Assembly (NCBI RefSeq): GCF_031179285.1
Contig: NZ_JAPSHY010000026.1
Location: 1 to 44,008, forward strand
Direction of reading: 5' to 3'
Length of the DNA: 44,008 nt
DNA from: Microbacterium sp.
Lineage (GTDB): Bacteria; Actinomycetota; Actinomycetes; Actinomycetales; Microbacteriaceae
In this document: one piece after another, positions 32,391-39,701 of the stretch
Numbering within the stretch: the first letter of the stretch is position 1
How the letters are laid out: every line of letters begins with the position of its first letter
The notes under the pieces: model-generated
Databases searched by the model: none
What the model was told of the DNA's origin: nothing
What the model saw: only the letters and a program-made list of their open reading frames with translations
Made by a program: the position numbers and the translations under genes

Positions 32391-32981
32391 ATGGCAACGC
32401 ATCCTGCGGTCGAGGCAGCCCTCGATCAGATCGGAGCTCGCCTACGGCGACACCGCGAGCGCAAGAACATCACGCTCGCCGCACTCAGCCGCGAGACGGG
32501 CATCTCTCAGAGCACGCTGTCGAGGCTGGAATCCGGTCAACGCAAACCGAGCCTCGAGCTGCTGCTGCCCATCGCCGCCGCGCTCTCGGTCGCGCTGGAC
32601 GACATCGTCGCGGCCCCGCGGATCGTCGACCCTCGAATGCGACAGGAGCCCCGTCGCTCCGAGGGGCGCGTGATCGTGCCGCTGTCGCGAGCGCAAGGCG
32701 AGCCGAAGGCGTACAAACTCACCATCCCCGCGTCGGAATCGGAGCCGCACACGCGGACGCACGTCGGGTATGAGTGGCTCTACGTGCTCTCGGGGCGGTT
32801 GCGGCTCATTCTCGGCGAGCACGACCTCGTCCTCGGACCCGGTGAAGTCGCGGAGTTCGACACGCAGCATCCGCACTGGTTCGGGTCCACCGGCGGCGGT
32901 GCTGTCGAGCTGCTCACGATCTTCGGCGGGCGCGGCGAACGCGCGCACCTCAGGGCACGCCCTCTGAGCAGTCGCGAGTGA
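32391..32981 (+). CDS. XRE-family regulator with C-terminal cupin domain
   Basis: 196 residues. The helix-turn-helix (about 10-67) is IGARLRRHRERKNITLAALSRETGISQSTLSRLESGQRKPSLELLLPIAAAL. A cupin barrel follows (about 115-190), with HTRTHVGYEWLYVLSGRLRLILGEHDLVLGPGEVAEFDTQHPHWF carrying the His and Glu positions that usually hold a metal. Such regulators sense small metabolites through the cupin pocket. The divergent MFS exporter and the shared palindrome make a substrate-responsive efflux switch likely. Confidence 0.92.
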   Translation: MATHPAVEAALDQIGARLRRHRERKNITLAALSRETGISQSTLSRLESGQRKPSLELLLPIAAALSVALDDIVAAPRIVDPRMRQEPRRSEGRVIVPLSRAQGEPKAYKLTIPASESEPHTRTHVGYEWLYVLSGRLRLILGEHDLVLGPGEVAEFDTQHPHWFGSTGGGAVELLTIFGGRGERAHLRARPLSSRE

Positions 32982-33018
32982 GCGGCGCGGCGCGAGTGAA
33001 CTCGAACCCGCTCGCGTC

Positions 33019-33888
33019 TCAGTCGCGCCGCCGCACCGACTCATAGATCCGAGCGAAGGCCTCGGGTCCATGGCCGGCCTCGCGCTGGGCCGAGATCAGC
33101 TCCTGCACCATGGCGATCGGCCGGCTCCCGACCCCGACCTCTTCCGCCGCTTCGAGCATCTTCGACAGGTCCGAGAAGTCGAGGCTCTGCTGGCCGGGAA
33201 CGGTGTAGTCACCGCCGTCGATGACCCGCCCGTACTCCTCGAGTCCTCCTGTCATGGCCGCGATCCAGGGGGCGGCTCGGCCCGCGAAATCGGCGGCGCT
33301 GACCCCCGCTGTCGCGACGAGCGCCGCCCCCTGCATGTACCCGGCGAACATGACATACATGCCGGCGAGCAGGGCCAGGTCGTACAGCGATGCGAGACCG
33401 GCATCCTCTCCGAAATAGCTGCTTGTGCCCCAGCAGTCCAGGATCGGCCGGAAGCGTTCGAACGCGCTCTCGTCGCCGCTGTAGAGGATCTCCGATCCCG
33501 GATTTCCGATCATCGACGGCACCGCCATGATCCCGCCGTCGAGGTAGTCGATTCCGGCGGTCTCTGCCCATCGCCCCAGCTCCCGGGCCTGCTCGGGAGA
33601 GGTCGTGGTCAGGTTGACCACGGTGCGGCTGCGGAGCCGGTCGACGATCGGATCGAGGATCTCGTGCACAGACGCATGATCGAACAGGCAGACCACGATG
33701 AGCTCGGCCGTGTCGACGGCGGATGCAGCAGACTCGGCTTCGACCGCACCGCGTGAGAGCAGGTCGGCTGCTTTCCCCGGAGTCCGATTCCAGACGGTGA
33801 CGGGATGGTCGCCAGGCAGGAGTGCCCCGGCCAGGGCTCGGCCCATCTCTCCGAGTCCGAGGAGGGAGACGGCGGTTGGTGCGTTCAT
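33019..33888 (-). CDS. Imine-reductase-like NADPH oxidoreductase
   Basis: 289 residues. The Rossmann domain has LLGLGEMGRALAGALL and VWNRTPGKAADLL (the NRT triplet marks NADPH use). The segment NLTTTSPEQARELGRWAETAGIDYLDGGIMAVPSMIGNPGSEILYSG matches the imine-reductase branch of the beta-hydroxyacid dehydrogenase family. The C-terminal helical domain has ASLYDLALLAGMYVMFAGYMQGAAL, where the Asp after Tyr is a candidate proton donor. It would reduce cyclic imines or related compounds; the natural substrate is unknown. GAGGAA stands 6 bases before the ATG. Confidence 0.85.
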   Translation of the reverse strand: MNAPTAVSLLGLGEMGRALAGALLPGDHPVTVWNRTPGKAADLLSRGAVEAESAASAVDTAELIVVCLFDHASVHEILDPIVDRLRSRTVVNLTTTSPEQARELGRWAETAGIDYLDGGIMAVPSMIGNPGSEILYSGDESAFERFRPILDCWGTSSYFGEDAGLASLYDLALLAGMYVMFAGYMQGAALVATAGVSAADFAGRAAPWIAAMTGGLEEYGRVIDGGDYTVPGQQSLDFSDLSKMLEAAEEVGVGSRPIAMVQELISAQREAGHGPEAFARIYESVRRRD

Positions 33889-33917
33889 GGTTGGTTCCTC
33901 ATAACAGGTCGTGGATC

Positions 33918-33946
33918 GCATCGAGCGACGATTCGATCGTCGATGC
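33918..33946. other. Bulged hairpin in the 5' leader of the imine-reductase gene
   Basis: GACGAT/ATCGTC closes on a TCG loop and is extended, after a 4-base bulge, by GCATC/GATGC. It lies 30 bases before the ATG. A near-palindrome CACTAATAAGTG stands at 33970-33981, a possible operator. Confidence 0.4.
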
Positions 33947-34061
33947 TCGCTGCGGACGCCACAAGAACGCACTAATAAGTGGGGTACGCACCTTTCCGTT
34001 CGCACGGAACACGTGGGATCCCCATCTGGTGCCCACTCCGGCTCTGCGCGAATATGGGCGG

Positions 34062-34913
34062 ATGACAGCCCCACGATCGACTCACGAGAAGCAGACGGAC
34101 GCCATCAGGGTCTACACGCACAACATCTATGCGCGCCGTGCTGACTGGTCCTCGCGCAGGCGGGTGCTGATTGAAGGGCTCCACCGCACCGCTCCCGACA
34201 TCGTCCTCTTTCAGGAGGAGGTGCTCACCGCGGAGTACGACCAGACCGCGGACGTGCTCGGCGAGAAGTGGAACATCGCGCATTCACAGGCGCGATCGGC
34301 CGACGAAGACAGCGGGATCTCGGTCGCCAGCCGCTGGCCGCTCGAGGTGGTCGCCGAGATCGACCTCACCGCGGGCGGTCGAGCGGTGGACGAATACATC
34401 TGGGCGAGCCTCGTTGTTCGCGTACATACGCCGTCCGGGCCGGTGATCATCGCGAATCACTTCCCCGAGGCCGCCGCTGACGGAGAGATCGAACGCCAGC
34501 GACAGGCCGTACTCGTCGCGCAGGAGCTCGAGTCGCTCGCGTCGTCCGACGATGCGCCAATGGTCATCGCCGGCGACTTCAACGCGGAACCGGATGCCGC
34601 GAGCCTGCGTTTCCTCACCGGCAAGCAGCCGATCGACCAGGCGAGCGTCGTCTACGTGCGCACGTGGGATGCCGTGCATCCCGATGAAACGTGCGTCACG
34701 CTCGATCCCGCGAACCCACTGGTCGCCGCCGGACTCCCCGGCTGGCCGTATCGCGAGATCGACCACATCCTGGTTCGGTGCGGCGCATCGGGCACCTCGA
34801 TCATGCGCATCGATGCCTGCGAGCGCGTGCTGGATCGGCCCTACGCGGGCACCTGGGCGAGCGATCACTATGGCGTGGTCGCAGACCTCTCCGCACCGGG
34901 GACCTTTCCATAG
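34062..34913 (+). CDS. Endonuclease/exonuclease/phosphatase (EEP) family protein
   Basis: 283 residues with no signal peptide. The EEP-fold motifs are in order: IRVYTHNIYARRADW (metal-binding Asn), DIVLFQEEV (Glu), ANHFPEAAADGEIERQRQ, VIAGDFNAEPDAAS (GDFN, catalytic Asp/Asn), EIDHIL and WASDHYGV (SDH). The full metallo-phosphoesterase site is present. Substrates in this superfamily range from DNA to phospholipids, and nothing here decides between them. The gene stands alone, and its 3' end overlaps the convergent SnoaL-like gene by 46 bases. Confidence 0.88.
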   Translation: MTAPRSTHEKQTDAIRVYTHNIYARRADWSSRRRVLIEGLHRTAPDIVLFQEEVLTAEYDQTADVLGEKWNIAHSQARSADEDSGISVASRWPLEVVAEIDLTAGGRAVDEYIWASLVVRVHTPSGPVIIANHFPEAAADGEIERQRQAVLVAQELESLASSDDAPMVIAGDFNAEPDAASLRFLTGKQPIDQASVVYVRTWDAVHPDETCVTLDPANPLVAAGLPGWPYREIDHILVRCGASGTSIMRIDACERVLDRPYAGTWASDHYGVVADLSAPGTFP

Positions 34914-35293
34914 CCCAGCGCTTCGACGATCCGCCCCTCGCGTACCCGCATGAGGTTCACACCTCTCATCTGATGCCCGGGACCTGAGCCTGCAACGAGC
35001 CGCCATCGGATGATCGCCGCCTCGCCGAACGCATCGATGCGTTCGGGCGTGAACTGGATGCTCGGGTTCTCGATGAGGTCCTTCCAGAAGGCCAGGCACG
35101 CCGCCTTCCCCACGGTGCGTTCGCCCTCGGGCGCGGGGGCGACCGCCTCCATGACGCAATCGTCGGCGATGAGATCGTCGAATCCGGTCGCATCGTGTTC
35201 GGTGAAGGCGCGGTTGAAGCGGTGCATCAATGCCGTCGTGGCGTCCGTCCGGTCGGCAGGGGCGGTGGCGTCGGAGTCGCTTGGAAAGGTCAT
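34868..35293 (-). CDS. NTF2/SnoaL-like protein coupled to an ECF sigma gene
   Basis: 141 residues of the NTF2-like fold: TTALMHRFNRAFTEHDATGFDDLIADDCVMEAVAPAPEGERTVGKAACLAFWKDLIENP, then IIRWRLVAGSGPGHQMRGVNLMRVREGRIVEALGYGK. Its ATG overlaps the sigma-factor stop (ATGA), so it belongs to that message. It could be a small-molecule sensor or enzyme; no catalytic residue is certain. Confidence 0.85.
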   Translation of the reverse strand: MTFPSDSDATAPADRTDATTALMHRFNRAFTEHDATGFDDLIADDCVMEAVAPAPEGERTVGKAACLAFWKDLIENPSIQFTPERIDAFGEAAIIRWRLVAGSGPGHQMRGVNLMRVREGRIVEALGYGKVPGAERSATTP

Positions 35294-36540
35294 GGTGTCT
35301 GCTCGATTCGGAGTGTTCGGTCTCGGCGCCGGGCGAGCGCTGCGATCTCGCCGGCGTTGCCGGCAAGCGCGATGGCGCGCTCGTACGCCGGGCGCGCCTG
35401 CTGCAGCCGGCCGAGCCTGCGGAGCAGGTCGGCGCGGGTGGCATGGTACGGGTGGTAGTCGTCCAACGACCCCGACAGGTGCTCCACCAGATGGAGCGCG
35501 GCCTCGGCGCCATGGATCTCTGCGACGGCCACCGCTCGGTTCAGGGCGACGATCGGCGAGGGCTCGATCCGGCCGAGCTGGTCGTACAGAGCGAGAACCT
35601 GCGGCCAGTCGGTCTGGGCGAAATCGTCAGCAGAGGTGTGGACCGCGTTGATCGCGGCGAGGAGCTGATATCGACCCGCGGGCTCGCCATCGGCGGCCGC
35701 GACGAGGCGCGCGCGGACCAGACGATGTCCCTCATCGATGAGCTCACGGTTCCAGGCGCGGCGGTCCTGTTCGTCGAGCGGCACGAGTTCACCCTCACCC
35801 GCGAGCCGAGCGCCGCTGCGGGCGTCGGTCAGCAGCATCAGGGCCAGAAGGCCGGCGACTTCGCCGTCGTCGGGGAGAAGGGTATGGATCAGGCGCGTAA
35901 GCCGGATCGCCTCGGCGGTGAGATCGAGCCGGACGGCATCCGCCGATCCGCCGCTGGTCAGATACCCCTCGTTGAAGACGAGGTACAGCACGGCGAGAAC
36001 CCCGGAGAGCCGAACGCGGAAGTCCGCGGCGGTCGGCACGCGGTAGGGGATGCCCGCCGCCCTGATCTTCGCCTTCGCACGGGTGATCCGCCGGGCCATG
36101 GCACCCTCCTGCGTGAGGAACGCATGAGCGATCTCCGCCACGCTCAGGCCGCCGACCATTCGCAGCGTCAGCGCTACACGCGTCTGCATCGCGAGAGCAG
36201 GATGGCAACACGTGAAGATCAGTCGGAGGCGGTCATCCTCGATGGCGCCGGCCGGCTCGGGAGGGTTGTCGTACAGCATCCGCGCCTCCCTGTGCCTGTC
36301 GTCCCGGCGGTTCTCACGCCGAATACGATCGATGGCCTTCCGCGCGGCGGCGGTGGTGAGCCACGCCCCCGGCTTCGGGGGCACACCGTCGACACGCCAC
36401 CGCTCGACGGCGGTCGCGAACGCCTCAGCCGCAGCCTCTTCGGCGATATCGAAGTCACCGAAGCGGCGGGTGAGGGCCGCGACGACGCGAGCCCACTCCT
36501 CGCGGTGGACTGCAGCGATCACCTTCTCGACGTCGCTCAC
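35290..36540 (-). CDS. ECF sigma factor, ECF42 type with C-terminal TPR-like extension
   Basis: 416 residues. Region sigma2 (about 5-75) contains RVVAALTRRFGDFDIAEEAAAEAFATAVERW, and sigma4 (about 105-160) LTLRMVGGLSVAEIAHAFLTQEGAMARRITRAK. The long C-terminal part (YLVFNEGYLTSGG, NRELIDEGHRLV, QLLAAINAVHTSA, LALYDQLGRIEPSPIVALNRAVAVAE) is the helical extension that defines group ECF42. These factors usually lack an anti-sigma factor and pair with a YCII/DGPF protein, as seen directly upstream. Start and stop overlap both neighbours by 4 bases. Confidence 0.93.
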   Translation of the reverse strand: MSDVEKVIAAVHREEWARVVAALTRRFGDFDIAEEAAAEAFATAVERWRVDGVPPKPGAWLTTAAARKAIDRIRRENRRDDRHREARMLYDNPPEPAGAIEDDRLRLIFTCCHPALAMQTRVALTLRMVGGLSVAEIAHAFLTQEGAMARRITRAKAKIRAAGIPYRVPTAADFRVRLSGVLAVLYLVFNEGYLTSGGSADAVRLDLTAEAIRLTRLIHTLLPDDGEVAGLLALMLLTDARSGARLAGEGELVPLDEQDRRAWNRELIDEGHRLVRARLVAAADGEPAGRYQLLAAINAVHTSADDFAQTDWPQVLALYDQLGRIEPSPIVALNRAVAVAEIHGAEAALHLVEHLSGSLDDYHPYHATRADLLRRLGRLQQARPAYERAIALAGNAGEIAALARRRDRTLRIEQTP

Positions 36541-36860
36541 ACGAACGGCCGCACCTCGATCTTCCGGTCGCAGACTTCAGACGCCTCCGCCGCCAGGCGC
36601 AGGGCGACATCGAGGTCGGGAACCTCCCACAGCCAGAGACCGGCGAGGTACTCCTTCGACTCGAGGAACGGACCGTCGCTGAACACCGGCTCCTCTCCGC
36701 GGTTGTCGACGACCGTGGCGGCGTCGGTGTCCGCCAGCCCGCCTGCGAAGACCCAATAGCCTTCCCTGACCAGTCGCTCGTTGAAGGCGCTGATGGCGGG
36801 TCTGCGACCCGGATCGTCCGGTTGATCCCTGTCGTGGACGACGGAGACGAGGTATTTCAT
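36537..36860 (-). CDS. YCII/DGPF domain protein of the ECF42 cluster
   Basis: 107 residues: MKYLVSVVHDRDQPDDP, FNERLVREGYWVFAGGLADTDAATVV, the DGPF motif as SDGPFLESKEYLAGLWLWEVPDLDVALRLAAEA. This is the standard partner of ECF42 sigma factors; it may sense a signal for the factor or be an enzyme under its control. GGGAGA stands 6 bases before the ATG. First gene of the three-gene message. Confidence 0.92.
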   Translation of the reverse strand: MKYLVSVVHDRDQPDDPGRRPAISAFNERLVREGYWVFAGGLADTDAATVVDNRGEEPVFSDGPFLESKEYLAGLWLWEVPDLDVALRLAAEASEVCDRKIEVRPFV

Positions 36861-36916
36861 CGAGGTTCTCCCTGCTGGCGACGAGTGTTCGGTGTATGCG
36901 GCGGTGTCCGGCCGCG

Positions 36917-36938
36917 CCGGTACCACACCAGTACCACG
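36917..36938. repeat. 11-bp tandem repeat upstream of the ECF42 cluster
   Basis: CCGGTACCACA and CCAGTACCACG lie head to tail (9 of 11 bases equal), about 57 bases before the YCII start. Possibly a sigma or activator site. Confidence 0.35.
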
Positions 36939-37125
36939 AACGAGACCGGCCCGATCGGACAGCCGCTCGGAAATCCGTCCCATTCTCTTCCCCCGACGCC
37001 CTCAGCGATAGCGGAGATGTCCGATCCGGCCGGATCCGTTCGTGGTGGGGATAGGCGGCGGCCGAACGGGCGGGTGGCGCCGTCCGGTCAGCAGTGAGAG
37101 CCTTCTCTCGCGCGAAGGAGCACGA

Positions 37126-37500
37126 ATGGCTGCAGTAGTCGACGATGTCAGGTTTCTCGGGACCGAACTCGAGCGCTCCTATGAGGTGCGCGTACGGGGA
37201 CGGCTGAAGTTCCGCGTCGGGCAGCTCGTTTATGTCGCGTTCTCCCTCGACGAGTCGGTGATGGGTTTCGCGTACCCGAGAGAGAACCGGCCCGGACTCG
37301 TCGGAAGCGAGCCGCACAAGTTCCAGCTGCCCGATCCGGCGGACATGCGCTTCAACTGGGTGCACGCGCGACTCGCCGCCCTGGATCCGGTGGAGGCTCG
37401 CGACATCGTCATCGACGCGTGGCGCATGGTGGTGCCCCAGAAGGTGTGGCGGGCGTATGACCTCGCCCAGCGAACGAAAGAGACGGGCGGAGCGCCGTGA
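37126..37500 (+). CDS. MmcQ/YjbR family protein
   Basis: 124 residues of the MmcQ/YjbR double-wing fold: SYEVRVRGRLKFRVGQLVYVAFSLDESVMGFAYPRENRPGLVGSEPHKFQLP, DMRFNWVHARLAALDPVEARDIVIDAWRMVVPQKV. Members are thought to bind DNA, with function unclear. GAAGGAG stands 5 bases before the ATG. Its stop codon lies in the loop of the terminator hairpin at 37483-37516. Confidence 0.85.
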   Translation: MAAVVDDVRFLGTELERSYEVRVRGRLKFRVGQLVYVAFSLDESVMGFAYPRENRPGLVGSEPHKFQLPDPADMRFNWVHARLAALDPVEARDIVIDAWRMVVPQKVWRAYDLAQRTKETGGAP

Positions 37501-37516
37501 TCAGCGCTCCGCCCGT
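37483..37516 (-). terminator. Shared terminator between MmcQ and aztD genes
   Basis: ACGGGCGGAGCGC pairs perfectly with GCGCTCCGCCCGT around an 8-base loop that contains the MmcQ stop codon. On the minus strand CTCTTTCGTT follows, so it mainly ends the aztD message, 26 bases after its stop. Confidence 0.7.
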
Positions 37517-37542
37517 CCCTGCGATCTGTCCTGCTGCGGGGA

Positions 37543-38754
37543 TCAGCCGGCGGCCGGTGCGACCTCGTTCGGCGTCACCTCGAGCTCTGCACTGGCGAGC
37601 ACCTCGCCGGTGGTGAGGTCGACGGCGTGCACGCTGTTCGCTGCGGGCTCGGTGACATAGGCGACGTTCCCCGCGACGACGATGGCCGGGTGCGCGTCCT
37701 GCCACTCGGCCGGGCTCTCCCACGGCTCGATGACCGGGTAGCTCTCGGTGACCTCGCCGGTCTCGGGATCGAGGACGTGGATGGAGCCGTCGGCGCTGAG
37801 GATGTAAGCCAGGTCGTCGGGGCCCCGCACCACGTCGCGGAAGGTGTACTCGACGCCCTCCGGAAGCTCGACCACCTCAAGGGTCTTGGCCTCGGTGTCG
37901 ATGAGGGTCACGGCGCTCAGCAGGTAGCCCTCGGCGTCGACGTCGTTCTTGTAGTCGCCGACGACGATCGGGCTGGTCTCGCTCACGTAGGCGTTACCCA
38001 TGCGGCCATAAGGCTGATCCGGTGCGTCGAGCTTCACGATCTCGCCGTCCGCGTACAGCAGCGCGCCGTTCTCGCATCCGAACACGACGACCTCGTCCTT
38101 CGCCGTCCCCTCGCCGTGAACGCCGGGGCACTGGTCGGAGCTGGCGATCTCGGTGCCCCCGGCATCCTTCACCGTGATGCCGTTGCGACCGTCGGCGTTG
38201 CCGACCGTCGTGAGGAAGGTGCCGTCTTCGAGCACGACCGAGACACCGTGGTGGGCCTCGACGCCCGGGATCGTCTCGACCTCGGGCTTGCCGTCGGCGG
38301 AGGCGAGGTCGGCGGTGTCGAAGATCGTCGTGTCGCTCGTGCCGTCGGCGTAGAGGATCGTCTTTCCGGCGTGGCGGACGACGTGCCCCGGGGCCTCCGC
38401 TTCGAAGATCGTGTCGGTGAGCTCGGGCTCGTCGGCGGTCCCGGCCGCCGTGTCGAGCACCTGGAAGCCCTCGCTCATCGTGACCATCACGTGCCGGTCG
38501 TCACCGGCGGGGTTGAGCCTGGTGAACTCCTCGGATTCGAAGTCGGCGACGGTTTCGAGGGTCTCTCCGTCGAGGACGAGGATGCCGCCCTCATAGGCGA
38601 CGGCGACACGGGCGCCGGCCTCCTGGCCGGAGGCCTCGTCGGCGGTGGAGGCGGGGGCGGTGGAGTCGCCGCCGGCGGAGCACGACGCCAGCGTGACGAC
38701 CGCGCCGATGGCCGCTGCGCTGATCAGCGCGCGGCGCAATGGGGAGGTTCGCAT
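37543..38754 (-). CDS. aztD: Zinc metallochaperone-like lipoprotein AztD
   Basis: 403 residues. The signal peptide ends in LASC (lipobox). The rest is a beta-propeller-type chain of repeated blades: VAVAYEGGILVLDGETLETVADF, HVMVTMSEGFQVLDTAAG, GVEAHHGVSVVLEDGTFLTTVGN, DDLAYILSADGSIHVLDPETGEV. This matches AztD, a zinc-carrying periplasmic protein that hands zinc to the AztC binding protein. The HH in VEAHHG is a likely ligand. AGAGGAA stands upstream of the ATG. It follows aztC by 28 bases on the same message. Confidence 0.85.
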   Translation of the reverse strand: MRTSPLRRALISAAAIGAVVTLASCSAGGDSTAPASTADEASGQEAGARVAVAYEGGILVLDGETLETVADFESEEFTRLNPAGDDRHVMVTMSEGFQVLDTAAGTADEPELTDTIFEAEAPGHVVRHAGKTILYADGTSDTTIFDTADLASADGKPEVETIPGVEAHHGVSVVLEDGTFLTTVGNADGRNGITVKDAGGTEIASSDQCPGVHGEGTAKDEVVVFGCENGALLYADGEIVKLDAPDQPYGRMGNAYVSETSPIVVGDYKNDVDAEGYLLSAVTLIDTEAKTLEVVELPEGVEYTFRDVVRGPDDLAYILSADGSIHVLDPETGEVTESYPVIEPWESPAEWQDAHPAIVVAGNVAYVTEPAANSVHAVDLTTGEVLASAELEVTPNEVAPAAG

Positions 38755-38782
38755 GGATTCCTCTTTCTGTGGGGGAGTGGTC

Positions 38783-39700
38783 TCAGCGAGTGAGACCGGT
38801 GGTGATGCGCTCGGTGTTGACGCGCATCATGGTCAGGTAGTCGGGAGCGCCCTCGTCGGCGCCTGTGAGTGACTCGGTGAACAGCTCGATCACCTCGACG
38901 TGGACGTCTGCTTCGCCGGCGAGCGCCTGGACGAGACGGTCAGGGGACGAGGACTCGGCGAAGATCGCCGGCACACCCGTCTGCTCGATCGCGTCGACGA
39001 GGTCGGCGAGGTCGGATGCCGAGGGCGCGGCCAGTGTCGTGCCGCCAGGGATCACCGCGCCCACCACCTCGAAATCGAACCGCTCGGCGAGGTACCCGAA
39101 CACGTGATGATTCGTCACAAGGGCGCGGCGTTCTTCGGGAATGCTCTCGAAGGCGGCCGTCATCTCGGCGTCGAGATCCTGAAGCTCGCCGCGGTACCTC
39201 TCGACCGCCACCTCGAGGGCTGTGTCGTCGATGCCGTCGATCTCGGCGAGGACGGGTTCGAGAGCGTCGATGACATCGAGCATCCGTGCGGGATCGGTCC
39301 AGAAGTGCGAATCCGGCATCCCCTCGGCGTCGCCTTCGCTGTACTCGAGGACCTCGATGGCGTCGCCGGCGACGAAGGCGGGCACGCCCTCTGTCGCGGC
39401 CGCGTCGAGGTGCTGCTGCAGCCCTTCTTCCAGCCCGAGGCCGTTCGAGACGAGCAGGTCGGCCCCGCGCAGCGTCGCCGCCTGCTGCGCGGAGATCTCG
39501 AAGGAGTGCGGGTCGGCGTTCGGCTTCATGAGCGTGATCACCTCGGCCTGGTCTCCGGCGACTTCTTCGACGACGTCGCCGAGGATGTTCGTCGAGACCA
39601 CGATGAGGGGGCGTGCGTCGTCCGCTGCGGCGCACCCGCTCAGACCGAGAGCGCCGATGCCTGCGAGCATGAGCGCCGCGAGACGTCTGGCCGAGCGCAT
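38783..39700 (-). CDS. aztC: Zinc ABC transporter solute-binding lipoprotein AztC
   Basis: 305 residues, a cluster A-I metal-binding protein. The signal peptide ends in LSGC. Family motifs: IVVSTNILGDVVEEVAGDQAEVITLMKPNADPHSFEIS (first His ligand), DSHFWTDPARMLDVI (second), LVTNHHVFGYLAERFDFEVVG (third), and IFAESSSPDRLVQALA in place of the usual acidic ligand segment. It captures zinc outside the membrane for AztB. Its ATG follows the stop of the preceding gene by one base, so translation is coupled. Confidence 0.9.
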   Translation of the reverse strand: MRSARRLAALMLAGIGALGLSGCAAADDARPLIVVSTNILGDVVEEVAGDQAEVITLMKPNADPHSFEISAQQAATLRGADLLVSNGLGLEEGLQQHLDAAATEGVPAFVAGDAIEVLEYSEGDAEGMPDSHFWTDPARMLDVIDALEPVLAEIDGIDDTALEVAVERYRGELQDLDAEMTAAFESIPEERRALVTNHHVFGYLAERFDFEVVGAVIPGGTTLAAPSASDLADLVDAIEQTGVPAIFAESSSPDRLVQALAGEADVHVEVIELFTESLTGADEGAPDYLTMMRVNTERITTGLTR

Positions 39701-39701
39701 G

